Shown in pieces: positions 1 to 6,853 of a stretch of 6,895 nt of DNA. Position 1 is the stretch's first letter; each line of letters starts with the position of its first letter. The notes under the pieces are model-generated. The model was not told the DNA's origin, did no database searches, and saw only the letters and a list, made by a program, of their open reading frames with translations. A program made the translations under genes and the position numbers. This DNA comes from an uncultured bacterium. Lineage in GTDB: Bacteria > Bacillota_I > Bacilli_A > RF39 > UBA660. The DNA lies in contig CASEAD010000119.1 of assembly GCA_949285775.1 (NCBI GenBank), positions 1-6,895 of the forward strand, in the 5' to 3' direction.

Positions 1-872
1 CTATAAAGAACATCATTTTTATAATATTCCAAAACAAAATCACTTCCATCATTAGATATTTCTATCCTATCATCTACTCCATCATCATTAGTATAACTAA
101 TTGCATTATTTTCATATAAATAAACACTTCTCTTATCTTCACTTCTATTATTTACAATTACCTTAACACTTATAATATCATTAGTAAAAGCATTATTAAG
201 AAAAGTAATATTTATATTATAATCACCATCTAACATTAAATTTTCATTCCCTATAATATTATTAATCTCTTCATCATTAAAATTAACTTCTATCTTAACA
301 ACTGGCTGTTCCCCTTCAAAATAAAAATCTTTATTATAATTATCCTTATCATCTAAAAAACTATTTATATTATTAATTAAATTACCATATAAATCAATAT
401 AATCATAAATACTAATATCTCCAATATTAATATAACTATCACTTATATTATTACCCTTAACTAAACTATTAACACCATCACTATAATATTCTACATTATC
501 ACTATCATCAAAAATATTAAAATAAATATTATTACCATCACTATCTATATTATAACTTAATTCCCTATTATTATTACCATTAACAATACTAATATTACCA
601 TCATAACTGCCAATTAAATCATAATTAAAATTTAAATTAGTAATAATATTCATATATTCATTACTAATAACTTTAAAATCATTCAAAAAAATATTTTTTC
701 CACTCAATATAGTATTAAAATAAACTATATAACTTATTACTACTATTATTATACAAACAAACATACATATAATAACATAATTAGGTTTATTAGAATTTTC
801 TTCAGAAATTTCTGATAATATTGATTTTGTCTGATTTTTCTCTCTTAAAATACTATCATAATCCTTATTCAT
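1..872 (-). CDS. Membrane-anchored protein of unknown function, C-terminus beyond window (partial)
   Basis: An open frame of 290 codons begins with ATG at 872 and runs off the left edge without a stop. A good ribosome binding site (GAGGTGG, 877-883) sits four bases before the ATG. The translation has a polar N-terminus of about 30 residues, one clear hydrophobic helix at about residues 31-52 (NYVIICMFVCIIIVVISYIV), then a long polar segment rich in Asn, Asp, Ser, Tyr and Ile with no cysteine. There is no signal peptidase site or lipobox, so a single-pass signal anchor with the large domain outside the cell is the likeliest topology; this is inference. Alternating short hydrophobic stretches and DG/NG/SD turns (for example residues around 85-150) suggest a beta-rich fold, perhaps like the LolA/LppX-type sheet of small lipoproteins, but I do not recognise the family. 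It follows trmK by 74 bases and has its own promoter. The Asn/Asp richness partly reflects A+T-rich codons. Confidence 0.85.
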   Translation of the reverse strand, partial: MNKDYDSILREKNQTKSILSEISEENSNKPNYVIICMFVCIIIVVISYIVYFNTILSGKNIFLNDFKVISNEYMNIITNLNFNYDLIGSYDGNISIVNGNNNRELSYNIDSDGNNIYFNIFDDSDNVEYYSDGVNSLVKGNNISDSYINIGDISIYDYIDLYGNLINNINSFLDDKDNYNKDFYFEGEQPVVKIEVNFNDEEINNIIGNENLMLDGDYNINITFLNNAFTNDIISVKVIVNNRSEDKRSVYLYENNAISYTNDDGVDDRIEISNDGSDFVLEYYKNDVLY

Positions 873-897
873 CTAACCACCTCTTTTATTCTATTAC

Positions 898-926
898 ATT
901 ATAACACATCTAATTCATAATTAGAA
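898..926 (-). promoter_or_regulatory. Extended -10 promoter for the membrane protein gene
   Basis: On the minus strand a perfect TATAAT lies at 898-903, preceded by TG one base upstream (905-906), giving the extended -10 TGTTATAAT. The -35 position at a 17-base spacing (921-926, TTCTAA) is a poor match, which is common when the -10 is extended. Transcription would start near 890-892, about 20 bases before the ATG at 872, and leave the ribosome binding site in the leader. The gene can therefore be transcribed independently of the dnaG-rpoD-trmK unit. Confidence 0.65.
909..925. repeat. Inverted repeat in promoter spacer, possible operator
   Basis: A perfect inverted repeat, TCTAATT and AATTAGA around a three-base loop, lies between trmK and the membrane protein gene. 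It covers the spacer and -35 area of the promoter whose -10 is at 898-903. It has no T-run on the minus strand and only one G-C pair, so it is a poor terminator for trmK; its position suits a repressor or activator site better. In DNA this A+T-rich, a chance palindrome of this size is possible. Confidence 0.35.
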
Positions 927-946
927 ACTCCCCAATATATAAAGAA

Positions 947-1609
947 TTAATATCTATACATCCTTATCTTATTCCAAATCTTTAATCTATGAAGAAAATG
1001 ACTCTTTGGAATCAAAGGATATAACTTCTTTAATTTCTTTAACTCTAACTCTTTCTTTTCTCTAAATAATTTACTATTCTCCTTCATTAAATAAGGACCA
1101 AAATATAACTGACGCTTAGTATAAAATCTCTTACCCCTCTTAAACTTAATAACCGTATAAATAATACCAGCATCTTTAACTAAAGCTTCTTTTTCAATAT
1201 AATAGCCTATATTAACAACCCTATCCCGCAAAAAATCTATATCATTATTACTTTGAATAATAATATTTTTAATATTTTTAAGTTTACTAATATTACTATA
1301 TAATATCCCCACTATCGTATGTGCACCCATACCAGATATTACTATAGTATCCAAACCATCCATAGAAATATTATCAAGACCATCACTTACTATAACCTTT
1401 ATCTTATCTTCCAAATTATTCTTTTTTATATTTGAAATAGCATTACTAATTGCCTTCTTATTTATATCACTAACAATTATCTTTATATTCTTTCTATTCT
1501 GATATAAATATATATCTAATAACCCATGATCACAACCAATATCAACCATACTAGTATTATCTTCAACATAATCCGCTATGGTCATCAAACGCCTAGATAA
1601 CTTATTCAT
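947..1609 (-). CDS. trmK: tRNA (adenine(22)-N1)-methyltransferase TrmK
   Basis: The predicted 220-residue protein is a Rossmann-fold SAM-dependent enzyme that in Bacillota methylates N1 of adenine 22 in the D-loop region of tRNAs. The SAM-binding motif I is VDIGCDHGLLDIYL at residues 22-35, with the acidic residue ending strand 2 at Asp48 (VSDIN), VSDGLDN at 74-80, and the family motif SGMGAHTIVGIL at 92-103. IIIQSNND at 116-123 takes the place of the usual LxLQPN. A Lys/Glu/Leu-rich C-terminal coiled-coil segment starts after YFGPYLMKENSKLF (169-182) and is short for the family. The ATG lies inside the end of rpoD (8-base overlap, ATGAATAA), with AAAGGA at 1618-1623 eight bases upstream, so translation is probably coupled to rpoD. 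Position after the sigma factor gene is the same as in Bacillus subtilis and supports the assignment. Several signature residues differ (see findings), but the overall pattern is clear. Confidence 0.9.
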   Translation of the reverse strand: MNKLSRRLMTIADYVEDNTSMVDIGCDHGLLDIYLYQNRKNIKIIVSDINKKAISNAISNIKKNNLEDKIKVIVSDGLDNISMDGLDTIVISGMGAHTIVGILYSNISKLKNIKNIIIQSNNDIDFLRDRVVNIGYYIEKEALVKDAGIIYTVIKFKRGKRFYTKRQLYFGPYLMKENSKLFREKKELELKKLKKLYPLIPKSHFLHRLKIWNKIRMYRY

Positions 1610-2699
1610 TCAAAAAATCCTTTAACTTCCTACTCCTAGAAGGATGTCTTAACTTTCTTAAAGCCTTAGCCTCAATTTGCCTAATTCTCTCTCTTGTTAC
1701 ACCAAACATTTGACCAACTTCCTCCAAAGTCTTACAAGAACCATCATCAAGACCAAACCTAAGTCTCAATACCTGTTCCTCTCTCTCTGTTAAAGTAAGA
1801 AGAACATCACTAATTTCATCTTTTAATAACTCATGAACCGTATACTCCTCAGGACTCATACTTCTCTCATCCTTAACAAAATCTCCCAAATGAGAATCAT
1901 CTTCCTCACCAATAGGTGTTTCCAAACTAACAGGATCTTGCGCTATCTTTATAACTTCTCTAATCTTATCTACAGGCATACCCATCTTCTTAGCAAGTTC
2001 TTCATCAGTAGGCTCCCTATTTAATTCCAATGTTAATTGTCTTTGATAACGTGATAACTTATTAATAGTCTCAACCATATGAACAGGAACCCTTATCGTT
2101 CTAGCCTGATCCGCAATAGCTCTTGTAATAGCCTGCCTAATCCACCAAGTAGCATATGTAGAAAACTTATATCCCTTAGTTGCATCAAACTTCTCAACAG
2201 CTTTCATCAATCCAATATTACCCTCTTGAATCAAATCTAAAAACAACATACCACGACCCACATAACGCTTAGCAATTGATACAACCAAACGCAAATTAGA
2301 CTCCGCCAAAATATTCTTAGCTTCCTCATCACCATCTGCTATCCTCTTAGATAACTCCATCTCTTCATCTAAAGATAACAAGCTAATCCTACCAATTTCC
2401 TTCAAATACATCCTAACAGGATCATTAATAGATAACTCCTTAGCAATAGTAGTATCCTTTAATATATCTTCAATACTACCTCCAGCATCATCCTCATCAT
2501 CACCAGCTTGTCCCTCATCAGTAACAATTTCAATATTATTCTCAATCAAAGAATTATATAAATCATCTAAAGAATCACTATCTAAATCTAAACCTCTTAA
2601 TCCACTAGCAAGCTCCTCATAAGTAATAAACCCCTTAGCTTTACCTTGCTTTATTAACTCATCCTTCCTAACCTCAAAAGTCTTAATTTCTTCTATCAT
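1602..2699 (-). CDS. rpoD: RNA polymerase primary sigma factor SigA/RpoD
   Basis: This 365-residue protein is the housekeeping sigma-70 factor that directs RNA polymerase to -35/-10 promoters. A compact region 1.1 is at about 1-60, followed by an acidic linker (61-79). Region 1.2 starts at DPVRMYLKEIG (93-103). Region 2 spans about 128-200 and includes NLRLVVSIAKRYVGRG, the core-binding DLIQEGNIGLMKAVEKFD, and the promoter-melting YKFSTYATWWIRQAITRAI. Region 3 covers about 205-275, with the finger DDSHLGDF at 267-274. Region 4 (about 300-362) ends with the -35-binding helix VTRERIRQIEAKALRKLRHP. There is no long insertion between regions 1.2 and 2, as expected for Bacillota. The ATG is preceded by AAGAGGAG (2709-2716) nine bases upstream and overlaps the end of dnaG by 17 bases. 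All key motifs are intact. Expression probably depends on read-through from the dnaG promoter; I see no separate heat-shock promoter in the dnaG 3' end. Confidence 0.98.
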   Translation of the reverse strand: MIEEIKTFEVRKDELIKQGKAKGFITYEELASGLRGLDLDSDSLDDLYNSLIENNIEIVTDEGQAGDDEDDAGGSIEDILKDTTIAKELSINDPVRMYLKEIGRISLLSLDEEMELSKRIADGDEEAKNILAESNLRLVVSIAKRYVGRGMLFLDLIQEGNIGLMKAVEKFDATKGYKFSTYATWWIRQAITRAIADQARTIRVPVHMVETINKLSRYQRQLTLELNREPTDEELAKKMGMPVDKIREVIKIAQDPVSLETPIGEEDDSHLGDFVKDERSMSPEEYTVHELLKDEISDVLLTLTEREEQVLRLRFGLDDGSCKTLEEVGQMFGVTRERIRQIEAKALRKLRHPSRSRKLKDFLNE

Positions 2700-4419
2700 T
2701 ATTCTTCACTCCTCTTATCTTAGTTATTTCCATACAAATACTTGCCTGTTTCATAGGATCAGGCTCAAATTTAAGTTCCATCTCCAACTTCTTAATCTTA
2801 TCTTCTCTTACATATTCATTAACGACACTTATATAATCACTAATCTCTCTATCCGTATAATCATCCTTTAAATTCATATTAATTATCTCATTAAAAGTAT
2901 CAAAAACCTCCGTACTAGTAACTAAATAACTAATAAAATCAGCAATTATCAATTCCCCATACTTATGATAATAATAAATAATCTCATTAAATAACATCCT
3001 CTTCTTATCATCTAATATCATCACAACATCTTTTTCAGCCTTCTCTATAACACTCCCAGACTTAATCATATAGTATAACAAATTATCCGTAGCCTGTCCA
3101 TACTTATCAAGAACTTTCTCTTTCTTAACTACAATATTATTATTACCACTTCTTACCTTATTAGCACTCTTATACTTATTATACCTTTTTTTTAATAAAT
3201 CATACTCAATATCAAACCTTGAAGCTAACTTTTTCAAATTAACCTCTACCACAAACTCATCAGTTTCCTTTACTAATTCCCTAATAATCTGATCCAAATA
3301 CTCACTTATATCCTTAGCATCATTTAAATCCTTATCATCTTTCAATATACTCATCTTAAAATCAATAACACTAAGAGGATTACTTATCTTCTTAATAAAC
3401 TCATCCTTCCCCCTCTTAATAATAAACTCATCAGGATCTTTCTCTTCTAACCTAACAACCTTAACATTTAACTTAGCTTCCTCCAAAAGAGGAATTGCTC
3501 TAATAGTAGCATTCTTACCAGCCTCATCACCATCAAAACACAAAATAACAGTATTAGTAGCCCTTTTTAAAATACTAACTTGTTCCTTAGTTAAAGCCGT
3601 CCCCATAGGCGCTACACAATTATTAACACCAACAGTAGAAGCCCTTATAACATCAAAATAACCCTCCATAATTATAATCGCTTCATCTTTCTTTAATAAC
3701 TCATGAGCCCTATGATAATTATATAAAATCCTCCCCTTATCAAATAACTTAGTAGCCTTAGTATTAATATACTTACTACCATCCTTAGTCTGATATATCC
3801 TAGCACCATATCCAATAGGATTACCATGTAAATCATGTATAGGTATCATTATCCTATCAACAAATACATCATTAGAATCAGTATTACTAATACCAATATC
3901 AATTAACTTATTAATATCATACTTATTAAGCAAAAAAGGAGTAACAGGTTGCCTTGAAATAGATAACCCTAGCTCAAACTTACTAATAATATCCCTATTA
4001 ATCTCCCTATCTTCTAAATACTTAATCGCATTCTTTCCTAAACTACTATTCAAATTATTTTGATAAAATTTATTAGCAAGCTTAAATATCTCATAATACT
4101 CTAAATTACTATCATTCTTCTTAACACTATATACCTCATACCCATCCTCTTTAGCAAGTAACCTAATCGCATCACCATAACTAATATTCTCCATATCAGC
4201 AATAAAATTAAATATATTACCCGCTTTATGACACGCAAAACATTGAAACATATCTAGCTTAACCGAAACACTCATCGAAGCATTATTATCCGCATGAAAA
4301 GGACATAACCCCCAATAATCCTCACCTTTCTTAGTTAAACTAACATACCTTTCAACTATTTCTTTAATAGGATGTTTTCTTCTAATCGCATTTATTGTGC
4401 CCTCATCAACATACGCCAT
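2683..4419 (-). CDS. dnaG: DNA primase DnaG
   Basis: DnaG makes RNA primers at the replication fork together with the DnaB-type helicase. Numbering from the ATG at 4419 (578 residues), the N-terminal CHC2 zinc ribbon holds Cys39, His42, Cys60 and Cys63 (LCPFH ... FQCFACHKAGN). The TOPRIM catalytic core has the metal-binding MEGYFDV (Glu252), CFDGDEAG (Asp296, Asp298) and DPDEF (328-332). The C-terminal part from about residue 440 is the weakly conserved, helical helicase-binding domain; overall length is slightly short but normal. The frame is open to a GTG at 4428, but that GTG is part of the ribosome binding site AGAGGGTG, which lies six bases before the ATG at 4419, so 4419 is the real start. 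The gene heads a tight group with rpoD (17-base overlap) and trmK, the classic macromolecular-synthesis arrangement, though rpsU is not seen upstream. Confidence 0.97.
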   Translation of the reverse strand: MAYVDEGTINAIRRKHPIKEIVERYVSLTKKGEDYWGLCPFHADNNASMSVSVKLDMFQCFACHKAGNIFNFIADMENISYGDAIRLLAKEDGYEVYSVKKNDSNLEYYEIFKLANKFYQNNLNSSLGKNAIKYLEDREINRDIISKFELGLSISRQPVTPFLLNKYDINKLIDIGISNTDSNDVFVDRIMIPIHDLHGNPIGYGARIYQTKDGSKYINTKATKLFDKGRILYNYHRAHELLKKDEAIIIMEGYFDVIRASTVGVNNCVAPMGTALTKEQVSILKRATNTVILCFDGDEAGKNATIRAIPLLEEAKLNVKVVRLEEKDPDEFIIKRGKDEFIKKISNPLSVIDFKMSILKDDKDLNDAKDISEYLDQIIRELVKETDEFVVEVNLKKLASRFDIEYDLLKKRYNKYKSANKVRSGNNNIVVKKEKVLDKYGQATDNLLYYMIKSGSVIEKAEKDVVMILDDKKRMLFNEIIYYYHKYGELIIADFISYLVTSTEVFDTFNEIINMNLKDDYTDREISDYISVVNEYVREDKIKKLEMELKFEPDPMKQASICMEITKIRGVKNNDRRN

Positions 4420-4529
4420 TTTTTTCACCCTCTAATATTAATATTCTATTTTTATTTCCAAATTCCTTCTTTTATATATCATTTTTTTTATTTTTTTACC
4501 CTAATTTGACACTTTTTTGACACTTTTTC
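4420..4529 (-). other. queA-dnaG intergenic region with possible dnaG promoter
   Basis: This 110-base gap is almost pure A+T. There is no hairpin followed by a T-run on the minus strand after queA, so queA transcripts may continue into dnaG. A weak extended -10 candidate, TG-A-TATATA, lies at 4473-4481 on the minus strand without a recognisable -35; it could start a leader of roughly 50 bases before dnaG. A perfect palindrome AATATTAATATT (4434-4445) sits just before the ribosome binding site AGAGGGTG (4426-4433). The tandem repeat listed separately fills the queA-proximal end. Confidence 0.35.
4507..4528. repeat. Perfect 11-bp tandem repeat upstream of dnaG
   Basis: The unit TGACACTTTTT occurs twice head to tail at 4507-4517 and 4518-4528, with the match extending two further T bases to the left. 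On the coding (minus) strand it reads as two copies of AAAAAGTGTCA. The 11-base period is about one helical turn, so two proteins bound here would lie on the same face. Read on the plus strand each copy forms TTGACA (4506-4511 and 4517-4522), a -35-like word pointing into queA antisense, but no matching -10 at 17 bases is convincing. Confidence 0.7.
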
Positions 4530-5570
4530 CTAATTTTTATCAATATCCCCTATAAACATTGCATCACCAAAAGAAAAGAATCTATACTTATTATCTACTG
4601 CATACTTATAAGCATTCATTATTATATCTTTACTACAAAAAGCACTAACAAGCATAATTAAAGTAGATTTAGGCAAATGAAAATTAGTAATAAGACCATC
4701 TATTCCCTTAAACTCATATCCAGGATAAATAAATATATCTGTCCATCCCGAACACTCTTTAAATTCACCATATTTAGACATAATAGTCTCTAATACCCTT
4801 GTACTAGTAGTCCCAACCGCTACTATCCTCCTACCTTCATTCTTAGCACAATTTAACTTATAAGCAGTATCCTTACTCATAGTATAATACTCAGAATGCA
4901 TCTTATGTTTAGTAACATCCTCTACATTAACTGGCCTAAAAGTACCTAAACCAACATGCAACGTAACATAACATATCTCTACTCCCTTACTCTTAATCTC
5001 CTCTAACAATTTCCTCGTAAAATGAAGCCCCGCTGTCGGAGCAGCCGCACTACCAACTTCCTTAGCATAAACAGTCTGATACCTACCCTTATCCTCTAAT
5101 TTTTCTCTAATATAAGGAGGAAGTGGCATAGTCCCTAACTTATCTAACACCTCATAAAAAATACCTTTATAACTAAAATTAATAACTCTAATCCCCTCTT
5201 CACCTAAAGATAAACACTCTCCCTTAAGAAAGCCATCCCCAAAATTAATAATAGTCCCCACTTTAACTCTCTTAGCAGGCTTAACTAAACATTCCCAACT
5301 ATCACACTCAATATTTTTTAAAAGTAATATCTCTATTCCCGCACCAGTATCTTCTTTAACACCATATAACCTAGCAGGTAAAACCTTCGTATCATTTAAT
5401 ACTAACACATCACCCTCTTTAAAATAATCAACAATATCTGAAAAAAACCTATCCCTAATACTTCCAGTCTTCCTATCAACAACCATCAACCTAGAAGCAT
5501 CCCTTTTTTCTAAAGGAACCTGTGCAATTAAATCTTCTGGTAAATAATAATCAAAATCATCTGTTTTCAT
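4530..5570 (-). CDS. queA: S-adenosylmethionine:tRNA ribosyltransferase-isomerase QueA
   Basis: QueA transfers and isomerises the ribosyl group of SAM onto 7-aminomethyl-7-deazaguanine at the wobble position of GUN-anticodon tRNAs, giving epoxyqueuosine. Numbered from the ATG at 5570 (346 residues), motifs run in the family order: LPEDLIAQVP (10-19), RDASRLMVVDR (23-33), VLVLNDTKVLPARLYG (55-70), GTMPLPPYI (146-154), GSAAAPTAGLHFT (173-185), VTLHVGLGTFRPV (202-214), GTTSTRVLE (253-261) and ITNFHLPKSTLIMLVSAF (294-311). The frame stays open to a TTG at 5591, but the N-terminus MKTDDFDYYLPE matches the normal family start, GGAG (5580-5583) lies nine bases before this ATG, and the TTG would lie upstream of the predicted transcription start. 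The gene has its own promoter and is separated from the SDR unit by a terminator. No tgt or other queuosine gene is in the window. Confidence 0.96.
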   Translation of the reverse strand: MKTDDFDYYLPEDLIAQVPLEKRDASRLMVVDRKTGSIRDRFFSDIVDYFKEGDVLVLNDTKVLPARLYGVKEDTGAGIEILLLKNIECDSWECLVKPAKRVKVGTIINFGDGFLKGECLSLGEEGIRVINFSYKGIFYEVLDKLGTMPLPPYIREKLEDKGRYQTVYAKEVGSAAAPTAGLHFTRKLLEEIKSKGVEICYVTLHVGLGTFRPVNVEDVTKHKMHSEYYTMSKDTAYKLNCAKNEGRRIVAVGTTSTRVLETIMSKYGEFKECSGWTDIFIYPGYEFKGIDGLITNFHLPKSTLIMLVSAFCSKDIIMNAYKYAVDNKYRFFSFGDAMFIGDIDKN

Positions 5571-5594
5571 AATACTCATCTCCAATACCAAACT

Positions 5595-5623
5595 ATTGTA
5601 TCAAAAATCTAATAAAAAGTCTT
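5595..5623 (-). promoter_or_regulatory. Extended -10 promoter of queA
   Basis: On the minus strand TGATACAAT (5595-5603) is an extended -10 with a five-of-six match to TATAAT. A weak -35, AAGACT, lies at 5618-5623 at a 17-base spacing. The predicted start near 5588 gives a leader of about 18 bases that contains the GGAG ribosome binding site (5580-5583) and the ATG at 5570. The leader is too short for a preQ1-type riboswitch, so queA does not appear to be controlled by one here. Confidence 0.6.
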
Positions 5624-5654
5624 TATTTTATAACAAATATTTCCCATTTTCATC

Positions 5655-5679
5655 AAATAAAAAACATCAATTAGATGTT
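5655..5679 (-). terminator. Intrinsic terminator of the SDR unit
   Basis: On the minus strand AACATC and GATGTT form a six-base-pair stem with a five-base loop, followed directly by TTTTATTT. The stem contains the last codons and the TGA stop (5667-5669) of the SDR gene, so gene end and terminator overlap. It is short and poor in G-C pairs, hence possibly leaky, but position and T-run are right. Confidence 0.6.
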
Positions 5680-6416
5680 CTTTCCTGAATTAAACTATTT
5701 ATTTTCATAACAACATAACTAGGCACCAATTTAATTAATAACTTATTTAATTTCATATTATTAGGAAGAATTACTACTTTATTCCTAAACATTCCCTCTA
5801 CTGCACACTTACCAGCCTCATCACTAGATATAGACTTTATATTAAATTTAACACAAGCTCTCTTACTAAACTCCGTATCAACAGGCCCAGGACAAAATAC
5901 TCCTATATATACCTTACTACCAATACTCTTTAACTCATAATTAATAGCCATAGATAAACTAACTATATAATTCTTAGTAGCATAATAACTAGCCATACGA
6001 GGCCCTGACATAAACCCTGCAATACTACCAACATTAAGTACTCTCCCATAATCCCTTTTTACAAAATCCCTTATAAATAATTTAGTCAATATATGATATG
6101 CTCTCACATTCAAATCTAACATCTCTAATTCCTTATTTAAAGAAGTATCAACAAAATTACCAGCATCCCCCATACCAGCATTATTAACTAAAATATCAAT
6201 TCTTTCACCCTTTAACATATCATATAACTTATAACAATTCCTCTTCTTACTTAAATCTACCCCAATACATACAACCTTAACACTATAATCCTTATAAATA
6301 CCCTCTAACTCTTCCTTATTCCTAGACACAACAAACAAATCATAACCATAACTAGCTAAATATTTACATATACTCCTCCCTATACCAGAAGAAGCTCCCG
6401 TAACTAAAGCAACCAC
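5667..6416 (-). CDS. Short-chain dehydrogenase/reductase (SDR), classical type
   Basis: The 249-residue product is a cytosolic NAD(P)-dependent oxidoreductase with a single Rossmann fold. It shows the cofactor glycine motif TGASSGIG (6-13), an Arg after strand 2 (SRN, Arg32) that suggests NADP(H) preference, Asp54 in GVDLS, NNAG (78-81), and the catalytic set Asn103, Ser131, Tyr144 and Lys148 (SYYATK). The CPGPVDTEF loop is at 175-183. Length is normal and nothing is missing. The C-terminal tail (about 222-249) is basic and partly hydrophobic (KLLIKLVPSYVVMKI), which may aid oligomerisation or membrane contact. The substrate cannot be told; the general look is of the DltE/YqjQ-like reductases of Bacillota. 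The start is GTG at 6416, supported by AAAGGA (6426-6431) nine bases upstream; no ATG fits. Its first base is the last base of the preceding stop (TAGTG), so translation is coupled to the helical protein upstream. Confidence 0.93.
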   Translation of the reverse strand: MVALVTGASSGIGRSICKYLASYGYDLFVVSRNKEELEGIYKDYSVKVVCIGVDLSKKRNCYKLYDMLKGERIDILVNNAGMGDAGNFVDTSLNKELEMLDLNVRAYHILTKLFIRDFVKRDYGRVLNVGSIAGFMSGPRMASYYATKNYIVSLSMAINYELKSIGSKVYIGVFCPGPVDTEFSKRACVKFNIKSISSDEAGKCAVEGMFRNKVVILPNNMKLNKLLIKLVPSYVVMKINSLIQERTSN

Positions 6417-6853
6417 TATAAATATTCCTTTAACAACTTAATATTTTCCTTACCAAAACCTAGTAACTCTTTAGCAAGCTCTAATATATCTTTCTCACAT
6501 TCACCTTCAAACCTATCTATTCTCTTACTTATATCTATATTTCCCATAGTAAAACCTTTTGTAAGCATATCTGCAACCCTAGCATCACTATTATCTTTAA
6601 TCATCTCCATCTTCATAGACATAGAAGCCATAATATTAGCCATTATTCCCTTCTCTTTAGGCTCTACCTTATACTTCTTAAGTAACTTCTTACTCTTCTT
6701 AACAAACTCTTCATATCCTTTTAACTCATCCTCTACTATTTTCTTAATCTTATTATCCTTACCATTTAAAATATTAATTAATTCCGTAGTACTCTTAACC
6801 CCCATACTAGCATTCTCATAAATATAAAGTAATAATTCATTATTCTTATCCAT
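6416..6853 (-). CDS. Conserved-looking helical protein of unknown function
   Basis: The 145-residue protein is predicted to be almost all alpha-helix, with segments at about 3-30, 33-61, 69-106 and 113-144 that could form a four-helix bundle. There is no signal peptide or membrane segment, so it should be cytosolic. It is rich in Lys and Glu, and residues 71-84 carry six methionines (MANIMASMSMKMEM). The stretch ADMLTKGFTMGNIDISK (94-110) resembles, as I recall it, a widespread uncharacterised Bacillota family with a ferritin-like look, but the regular di-iron ExxH pattern is absent (there is no histidine at all), so I assign no function. The ATG at 6853 is backed by AGAGAGGA (6862-6869) eight bases upstream. 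The gene overlaps the SDR start by one base. Only 42 A+T-rich bases lie upstream, too few to judge a promoter or whether more genes precede it. Confidence 0.85.
   Translation of the reverse strand: MDKNNELLLYIYENASMGVKSTTELINILNGKDNKIKKIVEDELKGYEEFVKKSKKLLKKYKVEPKEKGIMANIMASMSMKMEMIKDNSDARVADMLTKGFTMGNIDISKRIDRFEGECEKDILELAKELLGFGKENIKLLKEYL

Noticed and set aside
1..872. Lipoprotein signal peptide in the membrane protein
   Set aside because: The cysteines (residues 36 and 40) lie inside the hydrophobic helix, with no lipobox small residues before them and a 30-residue polar N-terminus.
1833..2024. A 63-codon plus-strand open frame inside rpoD
   Set aside because: It is antisense to strongly conserved sigma regions 3 and 4, has no ribosome binding site worth noting, and its translation looks like random complement of rpoD.
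4434..4445. AATATTAATATT palindrome before dnaG as an operator or terminator
   Set aside because: It is a pure A/T word expected often in DNA of this composition, and no T-run follows.
4506..4545. Plus-strand promoter from TTGACA boxes at 4506 and 4517
   Set aside because: The sequence 17 bases downstream (TCAATA) is a weak -10 and no plus-strand gene follows; kept only as an alternative reading of the repeat.
5571..5660. preQ1 riboswitch ahead of queA
   Set aside because: The leader from the predicted start is only about 18 bases and the region has no C-rich loop or stem-pseudoknot pattern.
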